A stretch of DNA of 64,000 bases from Leptodontidium sp. MPI-SDFR-AT-0119 (GCA_020726505.1 JAHLEZ010000033.1:556078-620077), one strand, 5' to 3'. Positions 12,960 to 25,518 are shown, counted from the first letter of the stretch. Made by a program: numbers and translations. Notes: generated from the letters alone by a model not told the origin.

Positions 12960-15900
12960 CAAGGCAGTAGCCGAGATCCCTAAGACCTTTAATAGATTTG
13001 TTTTAAAGATTACATGTGTTATTATAAACCCTTCCGTTTTTTAGACTCTTAATATATTCGCGCTTAGTAACGGCCGACATCTACTTTATAAGAGTACTCT
13101 TTTTAATAATTACGGTACTATATATGTAATTAACGATAAGTCTCTCTTAGTTAAAGGCTCGTTTATCCCGTTAAGTCACAAGGACGTAGTCAAAGCTAAT
13201 ACATTTAGCTTACCTGTTATTAAGAGAGGCCGTCGTTTTTTAAAAAACGCGCTCATTACTTTAAGAAGTATAATCGATTTAGAGCTCACGAATGTGGCAG
13301 TTGTTAAAGGTTTTTATATTAATATTATCTTAGAAGCAAGGCTCTTAAACATAAGACTATAGATTAACGGTTTTAACGCAACTTTACGTCTTAGGGAGCC
13401 TACTAATAGTAATATTATACGCACTTTAATTCGGAAGTATTAACTAGTTTTCTTTAAATACAAGAATACTTTAAACTACTTTGTTTTATCTGTTTTATTA
13501 AGTAATCCTAGTACGCTATTATATCTTACTCTTGCGTACACACTAAGACTCTTTAGGAGATCGAGAAATTACTTAAAGCCACGTATAAATTTAGAAGAAG
13601 TATAATATATAAAAGTAAGGCACTTTAGCCCTAAGGCTCTTTATATGTTAATAAAGAATGCTAGGAACGTCAAAATCGAGGGAACAAGCAGAGTTAAATG
13701 CGAGTACTACTCTATAACTTAAGCTGCAAATATTAATTCTTAAAGGCCCTTAGAGAACGTATCTTTACGATTATTTTAGAGACTTGTATAAGACCTTTTT
13801 AACTACGACCCCAGTTACGACGACTTTAATTAGTTACTCGTAATTAAAGACGAGTATAGTAGAAAAATCCTTGTTTTCCTAATTCTAAATAAATTATTAA
13901 TAGTAATATTAGAAATCCTGTAATTTATTAATAATTAGATTAAACAAAAGTACGGCCTTTATATTTATATTTTAAAGCACGACAACGAGAGAGTAATAAT
14001 CCCCCCTTAAGGTATATTAAGATACTAAAAGTAGACTTAATAATAAGGTATTTAAATTAAGCTAAATCCGACTTATACTTACGAACTAAATAATCTCTTG
14101 GAGCGTGCCGGAAAGGAAATCATCGAAAAGTTAATTATAATGCGAGCAGCGGCAGGCCTCCTAGAAGCTCTTTAGCTAAAAGTTACTTAAGCGGCAGCGT
14201 TTTTATATAATATAAGCCCGTTACAAAATCGAGGCTAGAAATCGCCTAACGAGACCTTTAATACTTAGTTTCGCGGTTATTTCCGCTTCTACGACCTAGT
14301 TATAATTAAGAAATTAACTATAGACCTTTAGCCGGATTAAAATAAGATAAACGCCTATAGCTTGCGAGCCTATCCTTTGATTAAGGATTAGGAAGTAAGA
14401 AATAATAAACGAGTATTTAAAGTACTTCCTAGAGCTTATATTAGTTATCTTATTAACTACGTTACTAGTAATATATATAAGATCTAAGTGCTAATTTTAC
14501 ATTAAGTCATTATCTTATAGAATGTGACCTTTAACGAGAACGTCTTCTTTAACTTAGTCAAGCACGAGAAATAAGCCGGCTAACTCGTTTCTGAAGCTAA
14601 AGACGTAGTAAAAGCTATTAAAGAAGACGAGATTTAAGACGTTAAATTAATCCTTAAGGAAATTAGATTATTTAATATAGACTTAACGGAAACTAGAGCT
14701 CTCGAAGAGCCGAGCGATACTCTTGGCCTCCTAAACTCAGGGGTGATAGAGAAAGTAAATTTACTATAAGCTCAAAGAAGTCTTAAACTTTAGTCTCTAA
14801 AGAGTATACTACCTTTAATTTAGAGCTTTAGTGTCTCTTAAATGCCTCCTGCGGATTTAATCGCAGATAAATTACCTTCTATAAGTATACTTCCGCTTAA
14901 AGAGAGCACTAGTATACTCGTAGTTATTATATTAAAAAATCGTACTTATTTATAAGTAATAATTTCGGTATATATTCCCCTTATTATAGTAGAAGAAGCC
15001 CCTACTTAAGTAATAGATAAAGCCCCCGTGTATATAAGTGAGTTAATAGTACTTGCCACGAATGAAGCCCCTTTTATAAAATTAAGTAAAAATAAACTAA
15101 TTAAGTAAATCGAAATTAAAGAGGCCTTTCTAATTAAGAAAAAGCGCTAATTAAAACTAAAGGGAGCTCAGCTCTAACGTAAGAGTAATCGAATCGCCAG
15201 AGCTTCGTTAAGAATAAGTAAACTGTTGCGAAAAGGAGTATATAATTAACGTAGGAGCGATCGAATCGCTAGAGCTAACTAATTGATTCTTATAACTATA
15301 AGCCTTGCAAAGATAGTACAAAGCGCTGAAATGATTAATTTTAGTTAGGTAATTCCTAAGTATTTTAATACCTTTTTTATAACTCTTTATTTATTTAAAG
15401 ATTAAAGGGGTAAAGAGCTTATTACGTTATATAATGTAATCCTTATAGTAATTCTTCTTAAATTAAAGGAAGCGAAGAAGATTTTAATGCTAAACTTTAG
15501 CTTAAGTATTTTAAAAACAAAGTTACCTCGAGTTTATCAGAAAAACGCTTCAAAAAAGCCAAGGTCCTAGAAGGATTTAGTAGATTATTAATTCGGAGAA
15601 CAGTTTAAGGCTGACGTAAAGCTTGAAATTAAAAACCTAGAATCTAAAGACTATTAGAGAGTCGTGAAAAAAACTAAAGCTAAATTAATAAAGCTTGTGC
15701 TGTTAATATAAGTCTTTACTTACAAAGAGGCTTTAAATAGTTATATTTCTCGATGTTAATCAAGGCTAGTCGTACGAGGCGATCTCCAAGACAAGGCTAT
15801 TATACTCTTAACGTATGCCGCAACCCTCGTATTAAAGAGTTTCCGATTAATTATAGCTTTAGCCGCGCATTTTGACTTAAAAATATAGTAATTTAACGTT

Positions 15901-16990
15901 ATTAACGCATTTATTAATATAGTTTAGAGTAAAGATTCGCCACCGGTCTTATGCCAGTTATTAGACGACTATCGCTCTTATAGCCTATACGTTAAGGTTA
16001 ATCGAGCACTATACGGCATAAGAGACTTTCCTTCTCTATAATATAAGGAGTTTATTAAGACTCTTATATAGCTTTATTTAATCGTAAGTAAAGAAGAACC
16101 TTATATATTTTTCGATTAAAAAAGAAGGATATTTATATTATTCTTTATAAACGATATTCTAATCCTTTACTATAAAAACGATCTCACCTTAGTTAAAGCT
16201 ATAATCACTAGAATTTATTAAGTATATAAACTTCGCGAGATAAAAATAGTAAATTAGTTTCTTAAAATTAAGATTATTAGAAATCAAGTATAAGAAACAA
16301 TTTCTCTTATTTATAATATATATATCGAGAAAATTACTAATAAATTTAGTCTAACGACATTATTACTAAGAAGTACATCACTTCTAAGAGTCGAGCTCAC
16401 TAAATATAAAGGCATAGCTCCCTTTGGTCGAGTAAAGGAGTACTAAGAAAAGGTCAGATTAGTGCTTTACCCGGCAATTCTTATTAGACCCGATATTATA
16501 TACGCAGCTTCACGACTATCTTACTTCTTAACAAATCCAAGCGAACAGTATATTAAGGCTATAAATTAGACTATTAAATACCTTTAAAGTACTTAATACT
16601 TAGCGATTTAGTACTTAATAAATTAATAAGAAATTCAGTTGTTTATTGCCTTAGATACCTCTTTTGCCAACGATGCCGAGACTCGACGATCATCCCAAGG
16701 CTTTACCGCTGCTCTTTTTTGGAGGTGTTTTTGATTGGAAAGCTGGTTTACAAGTTACAGTTACTACTTTAACTACTAAAGTAGAGTTATTAAGAGTCGA
16801 AAGAATTACTAAGGTAATAATAGCGCTTAAAAAGCTATTTACAGAGATTCTTTTTAAGTTAGGAGAAGTTTAGAAAATCTATTACAATAATAAGTAAATA
16901 ATTCGACTAATTATTAATAAAGGCGAGCGAATTATAATAAAGTTACGTTACGTTAATATTTAGAATATATAACTTTAGTAAGATACTCTA
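12960..16990 (+). pseudogene. copia pol remnant (protease, integrase, RT, RNase H)
   Basis: This plus-strand reading continues the copia polyprotein after the gypsy insertion. Around 13020-13340 it has a pre-integrase/protease region, with VINDKSLLVKGSF recognisable. Around 15850-16250 are the reverse transcriptase motifs VNRALYGIRDFPSL and FINDILILYY. At 16480-16700 comes RPDIIYAASRLSYF, then a short stretch of better-preserved frame (ALDTSFANDAETRRSSQGF) typical of copia RNase H. Stops occur throughout. The active-site YVDD now reads INDI. Confidence 0.8.
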
Positions 16991-17389
16991 AGGGGACTTT
17001 TGAGATTACTTATTTGTCTACAACGGAGATACTAGTAAATAGATTTATTAAGAACCTTACTCGTTAATAATTTAATTATTTCCAAGCTTTTTTAAACCTC
17101 AAGGATATTAAAGCGCAAATCTCTATTACTTTATAGTTTTCTTAATCTTTCTTTCGCAAAATTTTCCCTTTAATTTAATTTATATTCTTTTAAATTATAT
17201 ATCTTTTTTATTTCTTGTATTTTTTATTACTTATTTCGAGCATATTATAAGAGCTATAATGTTCACTTTAAGTTTCCTTTATCAAAGTAGTGTTATTAAG
17301 GTAACTAGCCCTCAAAATCCGCCCTCTACTACTACTAAGGCCATTTCCAGGAATCTGAACCTCTCAAAGCAAATACAAGGAGTAACTTA

Positions 17390-17653
17390 CGAGCCTACCG
17401 CCCAAAGTCCGTGTTTTTAGCGAGTTTTTCCAGGCATTGCCTTGAACAACTCAATAGTTTCATTATGATACTATTTGATAACCGCCTATTAAAAAGTCTT
17501 AAGGTTTATATAGAAAGTAAATATTTAGTTGAAGTTGCGGATAAATCAATTGATTTTTCTATTGAAGAATAAGTAATATTTCATTCAATTTGCTTTAGGG
17601 CTCATTTGTTAGGGGACACCCCTAAAAACACGGACTTTGGGCGGTAGGCTCGT
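17390..17653. mobile_element. MITE with 32-bp perfect terminal inverted repeats
   Basis: Bases 17389-17420 are repeated exactly in inverted orientation at 17622-17653 (starting ACGAGCCTACCGCCCAAAG). The element is about 264 bp and has no open frame. The insertion site can be read because an uninterrupted paralogue of the target lies just downstream: AAATACAAGGRGTAACTTAG occurs intact at 17718-17737 and split by the element at 17371-17388. That comparison gives a TA target duplication, which points to a Tc1/mariner-type non-autonomous element. Its composition is less AT-rich than the host copia DNA. Confidence 0.85.
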
Positions 17654-17736
17654 TAGTTGTTTAGGGGTTCCTAAGCCCCGCCTTATATACAAACAATGTA
17701 ACGTAACGCAAGCTCGTAAATACAAGGGGTAACTTA

Positions 17737-18585
17737 GTTATATAAGGGTTCTTAAGCCCCGGAAGTATACTACTACCGCTTATAAGCGCCCGTCCTCTTT
17801 TAGCTTTAGAGCTATTTAAAAAGTAGCCTAATATTAGTTAAGAAACTTTTAAGGTTAGCGAGCTTAATAAAAGGGTTCTTGTAATTACTTACGCTTTAAG
17901 GCTCGTCGGCCTTAATTGCCTTAATGAGATAAGTGGCGAAGAGAGCCACCTTAGTAAAGTAAGGGACATATTTGTGCCCGAAAAAGCACTAAAAGTACCG
18001 AGCACCGCGCCTAGCGGCATTCTCTTAATAAACACTAAGTAACGAACTATCCTTGCCCTTCTTACTACTAAGGGCCGAATAAGTATAGTATTAGTAAGGC
18101 ATTGCGCGTCACGCGCTCGTAACCGGAACTGTCTTTTTCTTCTTAATCTTAATGGCCTTACCTTTCTCCTCGTTAAAATCGTGGGGGAGGGGGCCGGAGG
18201 GGAGTACGCGGGGGCCGGCGGCAAGCTCCTTTAAGAGAACTAAGGCGGCGAGGGTAATAGCGCTACTTTTCTTCAAAAAAGAAAAGAGTGAAGTTACTCT
18301 TAGGGAAGGTAATCGCGAGGTATATTCCCTAAGGAAATAAATTCCTAAGGAAAAAAAGAAGAGAGGGGGGATTTAACGCGCAATATTATTTATCGTAAAA
18401 TCCTTTATCCTAGCGAGTAAGGCAAAAGCGGCAAAGGGCTCTTTAGTAGTAGCGGTAGGTGAGGCGGCAACGCTACGCTTACGACCGGCGGTAATAGTAC
18501 TAGCGAAGGAAAAGGTTTATTTACTATAGTTAAGACTCACTTATTCTTCGACCTTAATTACTATACTAAGGGAATATAGCTTAAC
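17737..18585 (+). repeat. copia 3' module, first copy
   Basis: This segment lies between the pol remnant and the 3' LTR and has a second copy at 48240-49070, again in front of the same LTR. It is therefore a fixed part of this copia family and not a chance insertion. It starts near GGTTCTTAAGCCCCGG and includes a moderately GC-rich core (18150-18250). The longest frame is on the minus strand (17889-18224) but is broken in the second copy, so I do not call a gene. It could be a long 3' untranslated region or a captured host segment. Confidence 0.65.
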
Positions 18586-18675
18586 TGTCGTGCAGAGATC
18601 ACGTGCTTGCTTAGGGATAAAGGTTATATACCGTAATCTGCAGTTTGACAATTGCAGGCCTGTTTTTGTACCACA
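18586..18675. repeat. TRIM terminal repeat, left
   Basis: This 90-bp terminal direct repeat has TG...CA ends. It differs from its partner by a T/G and a T/C. Confidence 0.9.
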
Positions 18676-19073
18676 GTTATAAGCCCTGTTAGCGCAGTGG
18701 TTAAGAGCCACACTTCCCTGCGCCTTTGTGGGCTACTTTTTATAGTTTCTTTTAGCCTTTTCTTTTCCGAGGGGCAGCCGGTAGCCGAACTATCGGGCTT
18801 ATAGTCGGGCCGGTTTGATGATTGTCTGTGCCTTTTTAGGCTAGTCCGTGTCGCGCGGGTTGGCGTGACGTTGGGGTATTTACGAATACGGGAACGGATA
18901 CGGACAAACCATAGGTGCACGTGCACTAAATTGACCTCTTATGTCATAGGTACCTAAGGGCGCGCTACATCTACGCTACCGTCCTTAACTCTCTTACCCC
19001 AGGTACACGTTACGAGACTAGAACGTGATCCAAGTGTTAGAGGTTAGCTTAATCAGCTGACCTCTGGGGGGTG

Positions 19074-19163
19074 TGTCGTGCAGAGATCACGTGCTTGCTG
19101 AGGGATAAAGGTTATATACCGTAATCTGCAGTTTGACAACTGCAGGCCTGTTTTTGTACCACA
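19074..19163. repeat. TRIM terminal repeat, right
   Basis: This is the partner of 18586-18675, with the same length and ends, followed by the TTAAC duplication. Confidence 0.9.
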
Positions 19164-19323
19164 TTAACTTATAAAAGACATTATTAAAGTTAAAGTTAAA
19201 GTTAAAATTAAAGTTATTATTATTACTAAAGGAAAATTTGTAAACAAAACAAACTATTATACTACTAAATGTTATTTTTCGTCTTCTTTTAGCCTAGCGT
19301 AGTCGCTTCACAACTAGGGGGTA

Positions 19324-19542
19324 TGTCACGGTATATAGTTAGCGGCACTTACTACGCGAGCCCACTAAACGGCCAGGTGCGCTTTCTACACACCTGTAGC
19401 TAGCCTTACTTACTTACTTAATATATATATAGCTAGCTTTTCCCCTCTTAACGAGAGGGCAAAGCACTTCTTAAATCAATTTTATACTCCCCACTACTTT
19501 ACTAATTCTCACTTCTCTACCCCTTTAGCATTCTACGTGATA
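19324..19542 (+). repeat. Copia-family LTR, 3' copy
   Basis: This 219-bp repeat matches 4092-4310. The 160 bp upstream, including the purine tract CTAGGGGG, also match the DNA in front of the third copy at 49538, so this is a 3' LTR. A second copia remnant starts immediately to its right. Confidence 0.88.
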
Positions 19543-22500
19543 AATATTAAACCTAATCCTCCAATAAATGACGCCATAGTAAAGCAAATCCGATAGCGCT
19601 TTATTAATAGTAAATAAAAGGTACTACGAGACTAGATTAAATCAGATAAACTAATACTTTAAGCTACTAAGGACGCTATTAAAAGCGCTAGTAATAAGGG
19701 CAAAAGTAAGTTTATAAGACGCGGAATTCGCGTTATAAAGGGGTCTCTCAAGAACTTACACAAGGAGTTATTTAATCTAACCTTCTACGACGTTATTATT
19801 ATAAAAGGATTTCATATTAACATTATCTCTAAAGCTCGTTTTTATAACAGCAGGCTGTAGTACTATAAAATAGACTGCACTTTACACTAGAAGGAGGAAA
19901 ACGATCTTATAAGGGACTACTTAATTATGCGACAGTTAATTTATAAGTAAAACCTTATATTCTTTAAATTTAACGAGCTTTCTAATTATTCGTCGAACTC
20001 CCGTGAGATCTCTTCTAATATTATAAGTACTGTAATGTTTCTAACACTTAAATAAAGCATTAGTAAACTCTATAAATTATTGCGAAAGTATAAGAGACTA
20101 AGAATAAATACAAAAATATATTAGTATTTATACTTTAGACACTTAAGGCTAAATGCCTTAAGAAAGTTAATAAGCTTAGCCAAGAATATCAAGATTACTA
20201 ACGTAATAAGGAGAATTAAGTGTAAATATTACGCTCTTACTTACGTATCTTAAGTGATCTTTAAACACTTAATCGAGAGACAATTACTTAGACTATTTTA
20301 GAAAGTTACTTAAGATCTTTTCGATTATTTAATTAGATTTAGGAATAACTCCTAGCTTCTTTTACTTAAAGATGAGTATAGTGAACTACTCGTAAGTTAT
20401 ACTTTCTAAAATAAAGAGTATAATATAGTTTTCAAATACATTAAGAGCTTTAAATACTAAGTTCGTAGGCAATTTAGACTCTTAATATATAAACTAAAAC
20501 ACGATTAAGAAAGGCAGTTATTACTATTTGCGGGTTCACGAGATATAAGAACTAAGCTAAGAAGCTTAGAATTGAACTTGAGCTTTCACTTACTTTAACT
20601 TATAAACTAAATAGCAGCGCCGAAAAGGCTAGTTAAGAAGTTATTAATAAGAGAATTAAAATGAGGCTCTTAGTAAATCTCCCCACGGAACTAACTATTA
20701 AATGCGCACTAAGAGGCATTTACTTATATAATAGGAGCCTTAAGCGCGTGAATAATTAATAGTTATTACTAAAAATACTAAATTAATGGTTTTGTAACTA
20801 CTTTTAATAATATAATTTGGCGCTTGTTACAAAGCTTACTATAAATCTTAGACTAAATTAGAATAAGATTTACGTCTTCAGGTGTAGAGTATATTTATTA
20901 ATAATAAAACGAGCGAAAAGGCAAGAGAAAAGAGCGTTTAAAGTAAATACACGTATATATATTAAATACTTAATAAGTTTTTATACTTCTAATATCTATA
21001 GGATTTAGGTACCACGTCTCGACCGAATTATCGTTACATATAACGTATATTTTAATAAAGACTTATTTTATACGTTAAGTCAAGAAGAAATAATAATCAC
21101 AGTTAAGGAAGCTTAGTCGATTTACAATTTCATTAAAGAAGATAAATCAGTTATAAACTAGGCCGGAATCCTAAAAAATATTATAAGTAATAAGATTATT
21201 AAGGAAGTGACAATTATAATTAAAAGCGCTTTAATATTACTTTCTAAGCTTATTAAGGGACTAACTACTACTTTAGAGAGTCAAAACTCGGGGGTAAAGG
21301 ATACTAAAGAATTAAGTATTATAATAGGACTTCTGACTCCTAAAGCCACTCTTATTCTAGACGATACGCCGATTAAAGTACTAGTAAAGGGCAGGGAGTA
21401 GAGGTCAAGTGCGTACGACTTAAGGCTTACGCTAGGTATAAAACAAGACTTAAAGGGATCGCGTTTAGGTAAGAATATATAACTCACAAATCAGGCGTCG
21501 AATGTACTACAAGACTAAGTTAAAAGTTTATCTCGAGCTTTTAGACTCGAGATTCAAATACTATTATTTACTCTAGAAGTAGATTACCCGCGAGTAAAGT
21601 TACTATTACTAAAAGAAGTACTAAAGAAACTAACTAAAAACTCTAATTAAGTAACTTAAGAAGTTGTAAATAAAAGTCTAAAGTAATTAACTTTTTAAGG
21701 GCAAGCTTTTAGAACCTCAGATTCGTTATCGAAAGCAGTGATACGCTCTCGGACTAAAGCGTTAAGAGCTTAGTTAAACGTACGAGGACAAACGAGAGTA
21801 ATAATATACTCTTAAATAAAAGTTAAGGCCGCCACGGCTTAATTTAAAACTTTAAGTACTTAAGAAAAGCTAATAAAGAGTATAAGAAAAAGAGGGAGAC
21901 TGTATAAAGGGGGTAAAGGCAGTAAAGTATTTATAATACTTACTATTATCTTTAAAGAAACGCGCTCTTAAAAGGGTAACCCTAATCTCAGAAGTGACTT
22001 AAACCTCGGGGGTCTAAACTCTAACAAGTATACCTTAACTTAATATAATAATCTTTAATCTGAAATTAACTAACTTCTTTATAAACTTATACCTAATTAA
22101 TATATATCTCAAAAAGAATAAGACAATTTTAAGGAATTAACTAAGATAGTATATTTAGTAATTGTGATAATAATATAAGTAAATCGCCTGCTACTAGAAG
22201 GGAAACTCCTACTTCTTAAAGTTAAGGTCTAAGATCTTCTACTAAAGTTAAAGAGGTAGAGTAATCTTAAGAACTACTTAATAAGAAGGTGATTTCTAAA
22301 AGACTATAAGTTAAAAATAAAGAATATAAACAAATATAAATACTAATACTTATAGAAGTATAATTCAAGTACTATAGACACACTCGTCCCGCTTATGTAA
22401 GTCTTTAAGTATAAGCCAAATAAAGACAAATATATCTCAAGATGTTACTCTCGAATAGTAATTCGGGGTAATCTCTAAAGTAAAGTAATAATTATATTAA

Positions 22501-23860
22501 TATACACTAACACGCTCTTCGTAAAGTCTTTTAGAATCGCTATAACGCTCGCAGCCTATTTTAATTTAGAAGTTAAGTACTTCGACGTAGTTAATACCTT
22601 TATTAACGCCTTAAGAAATATAAACAATAAAACAATATATAACTAATTTCCACTTAGTTTTTAATAGCCTGGCTAAGTATTACGAGTTAATCGCGCACTC
22701 TACAGAATACGTGATTCCCCTTACCTCTATTATAAGTATATAAGTAAGACTTTAACCAATCTAAGGCTCTCTCTTTATTTAAAGGAGCCTTATATATTTA
22801 TAGATCTTAAACACAAAATCTTAGTCCTCTTTTACGTAGACGACATCTAAGTACTTTATTACTAAGATAATCAAAAGCTTAAATAAGATATCATTAAGTG
22901 TCTAAATTAAGTATATAATATATATAATCTTAAAGACATTAAGTAATTCCTGAGAATTAAAGTATTACGTGATCGAAAGCGTAAAATGATTTCCTTAGTC
23001 TATAACTAATATCTTAAGAAAATTACTCGCAAATTTGAGTAAGTAAATAGCAATTGTTTAACAACACCACTGCCGCAAATCGATCTTATTAAGTATATAA
23101 GACAAGCTTTAAGAAACACATTAAAGTATACTAAGAGAGAGTAAACTCCGTCTTATACGTAGCAATTATTATAAGACTAGATATTATATATGTAATTGCC
23201 TTACTCTCACAATTCGCTATAAACCTTAGGCCTAAATATTTCACGGCAATATATTAGCTTATTTACTACTTATTTAGTACGCGCTTCTTAAGCATTATTT
23301 ACAATGGGCACTAAGGCAAAGTAATTATTATTACCTCTAATACCTCTTTTATTAATAATATAAATACACGACGATTATCTTAAGGTTACGTGATCTTTTT
23401 ATTTAATAGGCCAGTAATCTAGAAAGTATCAAGACAAGTAATAATTATTATTTTAATAACTAAAGTTAAATTACTTACACTAAAGTATATAAGTAAAGAA
23501 ATTATAGCTTTTTAATACTTCTTTAAAAATCTAGCTCTTAATCTAAGTGAGAAGTGGGAGATTTTATATAATAATTAACAAACTATTAGGCTCGTTATAA
23601 ATAATACTAAAATAATCGCAATAAAGCTCCGCTATATTAATATTTATAATATATAACTAAAGTAAGAGTATACTCGCGGATCCTTTAAAGTAATATATCT
23701 TCTAATTACTAATATACCTATTAATAGTCTCATAAAGAATTTGTCTCGCCAGAAATTCGAGCTCTTTAGAGCTCTCTTAGACTTTAATAATCACAGATCT
23801 TAAGTTAAGGAGCTTTAAATATATTTATTAAAAGTATATAAAGAAATTTTATGCCATTTT
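19543..23860 (+). mobile_element. Second decayed Ty1/copia remnant, 5'-truncated
   Basis: Starting directly after the LTR, the plus-strand reading enters in the middle of a polyprotein. A protease/integrase region (YDVIIIKGFHINIIS) is at about 19780-19830. Reverse transcriptase is at about 22540-23000 (VNRALYRIRDSPYLYY, then VLFYVDDI). RNase H and the C-terminus are at about 23160-23780. Gag and the 5' LTR are missing. It is related to, but not the same family copy as, the 4092-19542 element. The ORF at 21207-21401 is a chance open stretch within it. Stops are dense and there is no coding capacity. Confidence 0.8.
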
Positions 23861-25216
23861 CATTTATAAAAACTTTTCTACTTAATAAATTAGGTATTTT
23901 TATAGCTAAAATACTAAGAATCTACCTAATTCCACTTAAATCCTATAATAGATCCGGCTAAACTTAGCTAAAGATCTTATAAATCTATAAATAAATAAAA
24001 ACTTAACCGAAACTCTACGTAAAAACAAAAGGATTCCTATAAGCCTAACTAAATCTTACTTAAACTTGAAGCTCTTTAGACTAAAGTATATTAGTTATAT
24101 TTTTAAATATGTCTATTATACTTATAGACTTTTTGCGCTTTACTAACTCTAGTTCTAGCCTTATTATCCGAGTTATTCTTCTTATTATACTCAAGAGGAC
24201 GGCGTAAAGAAGAGAGAACGATCTTATTAGTCTCCTCTTTAGAGCTCGAAGACTTGCCTAAATAATCGAGGAGGGTTTTAATAGTAACGTGATACTTCTT
24301 AATAAACTTAGAATAGTTAGCTTAATAATTGCTAATAAGCTATTAGAAAAGAATTTATATACCTTTTAATTATTAGTATTAATAGCGCGGACTAATTTCT
24401 TATTATACTTTAAAAGATTATTAGTAGCGGGAGAGTATAAGTAGCCACTAGTACAGTTAAAGCAGCGACTGCCAGCCGAAGTAATATTTATATAGTAATA
24501 GCCTTAATCTCCTTTACTATAAGTAATAGCTCAGATATATAGTAAACAAGGATCAGTAAATTCGCGGCTTATAATATTATTAGTATATACTTTAATACTC
24601 GATTAATAAAAGTGAGATTTAAATAAATAAAAAGAAATATATATTATAAGCTCTTCTTACTAGTAAAGATCCCTTAGAACTCTTACGAGACTAGCGAGAA
24701 AAAATAAAAATACTAGTACATTTACGAAGTTAGAGATTAGCAACTTTATTTAATACTCTCTTAAGAGTCTTTAAAGTACTAATAGAAACTTAAATAATTA
24801 TCTTAAATAATATACGAGTAACGCGAATAAGAAGTAAAGACTTTAGTAAAAAGAGGCGAATAAAAGTACGACGAGAGCGGCGAGGGATAAGTAAGATATT
24901 ATTATTAAAGTCGGATATGTTTATAAAATAGAGGGGATCGTCTAAGGAAATAATAAAACGAGAGGATATAAAAAAAATAGAGGAGGCACCGCTAGTAAGC
25001 TTATCTTTATTATTATCGACTAAGAAAAAGATATTCTTAAGCTTATTATTATCTTAAATAAGAGATAGTAAGGCGGATACTTCTATAATAATTATTTATT
25101 ACTTAAAAAGTTAATTTAATACTCGAAAGTAAGGAGGAAAGATATTAGGGTATAAAATTAAATAATCGAAGATAAGGAAATAAATACTTATAACTTAGAA
25201 TCTTTAACGACGTTGT
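23861..25216. other. AT-rich repeat DNA, unidentified
   Basis: The composition is like the neighbouring RIP-mutated transposons. The minus strand has scattered peptide-like stretches (24100-24500, with two closely spaced Cys) but nothing I can assign to a family. No gene is supported. Confidence 0.4.
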
Positions 25217-25518
25217 TGTTACGGCTGGCAAGAGGTTAATACGGCGAGTAGACTCTAGCTTTGTATTAGGGCCTCTAACTACGCTCAGAATCGAGAAGAA
25301 AAGACAAGGAGGAAAGAAGGGCTCTCCGCAAGGGAGGGCTCGAGTATATATACATGAAGGACCCTCCTAATGGGGCCTAGCGTAGTCGAGTGCCATTCAC
25401 GTCAACATGTCGCAGGCTCGCCACCTAGTCTTCCCTATCGGGCTTAGCGCCGTCGCATAGCCAGCGATGCTACGAGCCAGTGTCGGTTAGAATGCAAGGC
25501 GCGTCGTAGGTCGTAACA
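25217..25518 (+). repeat. Solo LTR, TGTTACGG family
   Basis: This 302-bp unit starts TGTTACGGCTGG and ends GGTCGTAACA, with a perfect 5-bp target duplication GTTGT at 25212-25216 and 25519-25523. No internal retrotransposon sequence adjoins it. Related copies are at 49090-49398 (with its own duplication) and 45030-45330. A solo LTR forms by recombination between the two LTRs of an element. Confidence 0.93.

Larger units (their letters stand above)
18586..19163. mobile_element. TRIM-like miniature LTR element
   Basis: Two 90-bp direct repeats (18586-18675 and 19074-19163) start TGTCGTGC and end GTACCACA and differ at only two positions. A 5-bp target duplication, TTAAC, flanks the unit exactly (18581-18585, 19164-19168). 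A purine tract (CTCTGGGGGGTG) precedes the right repeat. There is no coding capacity in the 398-bp interior. The same copia 3' region at 49066-49070 shows the unoccupied TTAAC site. The near-identical repeats and normal composition mean it is much younger than the DNA around it or was too short to be a RIP target. Confidence 0.9.
4092..19542 (+). mobile_element. Ty1/copia retrotransposon with nested insertions
   Basis: Matching 219-bp LTRs bound this composite. Reading on the plus strand through many stops, the gag part is at 4442-4884. It is interrupted by a Ty3/gypsy element and resumes at 12333. Protease/integrase follows at about 13000-14600, and reverse transcriptase plus RNase H at about 15850-16990 (RALYGIRD, then INDILILYY, then RPDIIYAASRLSYF). 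Removing the gypsy, MITE and TRIM insertions leaves about 7.1 kb, slightly long for copia because of a non-pol 3' segment (17737-18585). A polypurine tract, CTAGGGGG, directly precedes the 3' LTR. I see no matching target duplication at the outer ends, so a rearranged or chimeric origin of the two LTRs is possible. Confidence 0.75.

Noticed and set aside
17889..18224. A 111-residue Arg-rich minus-strand protein
   Set aside because: The homologous second copy at about 48390-48720 has stops in this frame. It belongs to the copia 3' module.
18670..18750. A tRNA gene
   Set aside because: Only an A-box-like 5' half is present. No B box, anticodon arm or acceptor pairing could be found.
18624..18926. 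A 100-residue minus-strand ORF
   Set aside because: It runs over the terminal repeat and interior of the TRIM element. No domain is recognised.
4092..19547. A target duplication around the outer copia LTRs
   Set aside because: GCATC before 4092 and AATAT after 19542 do not match, even allowing RIP changes, so I do not claim a single clean insertion.
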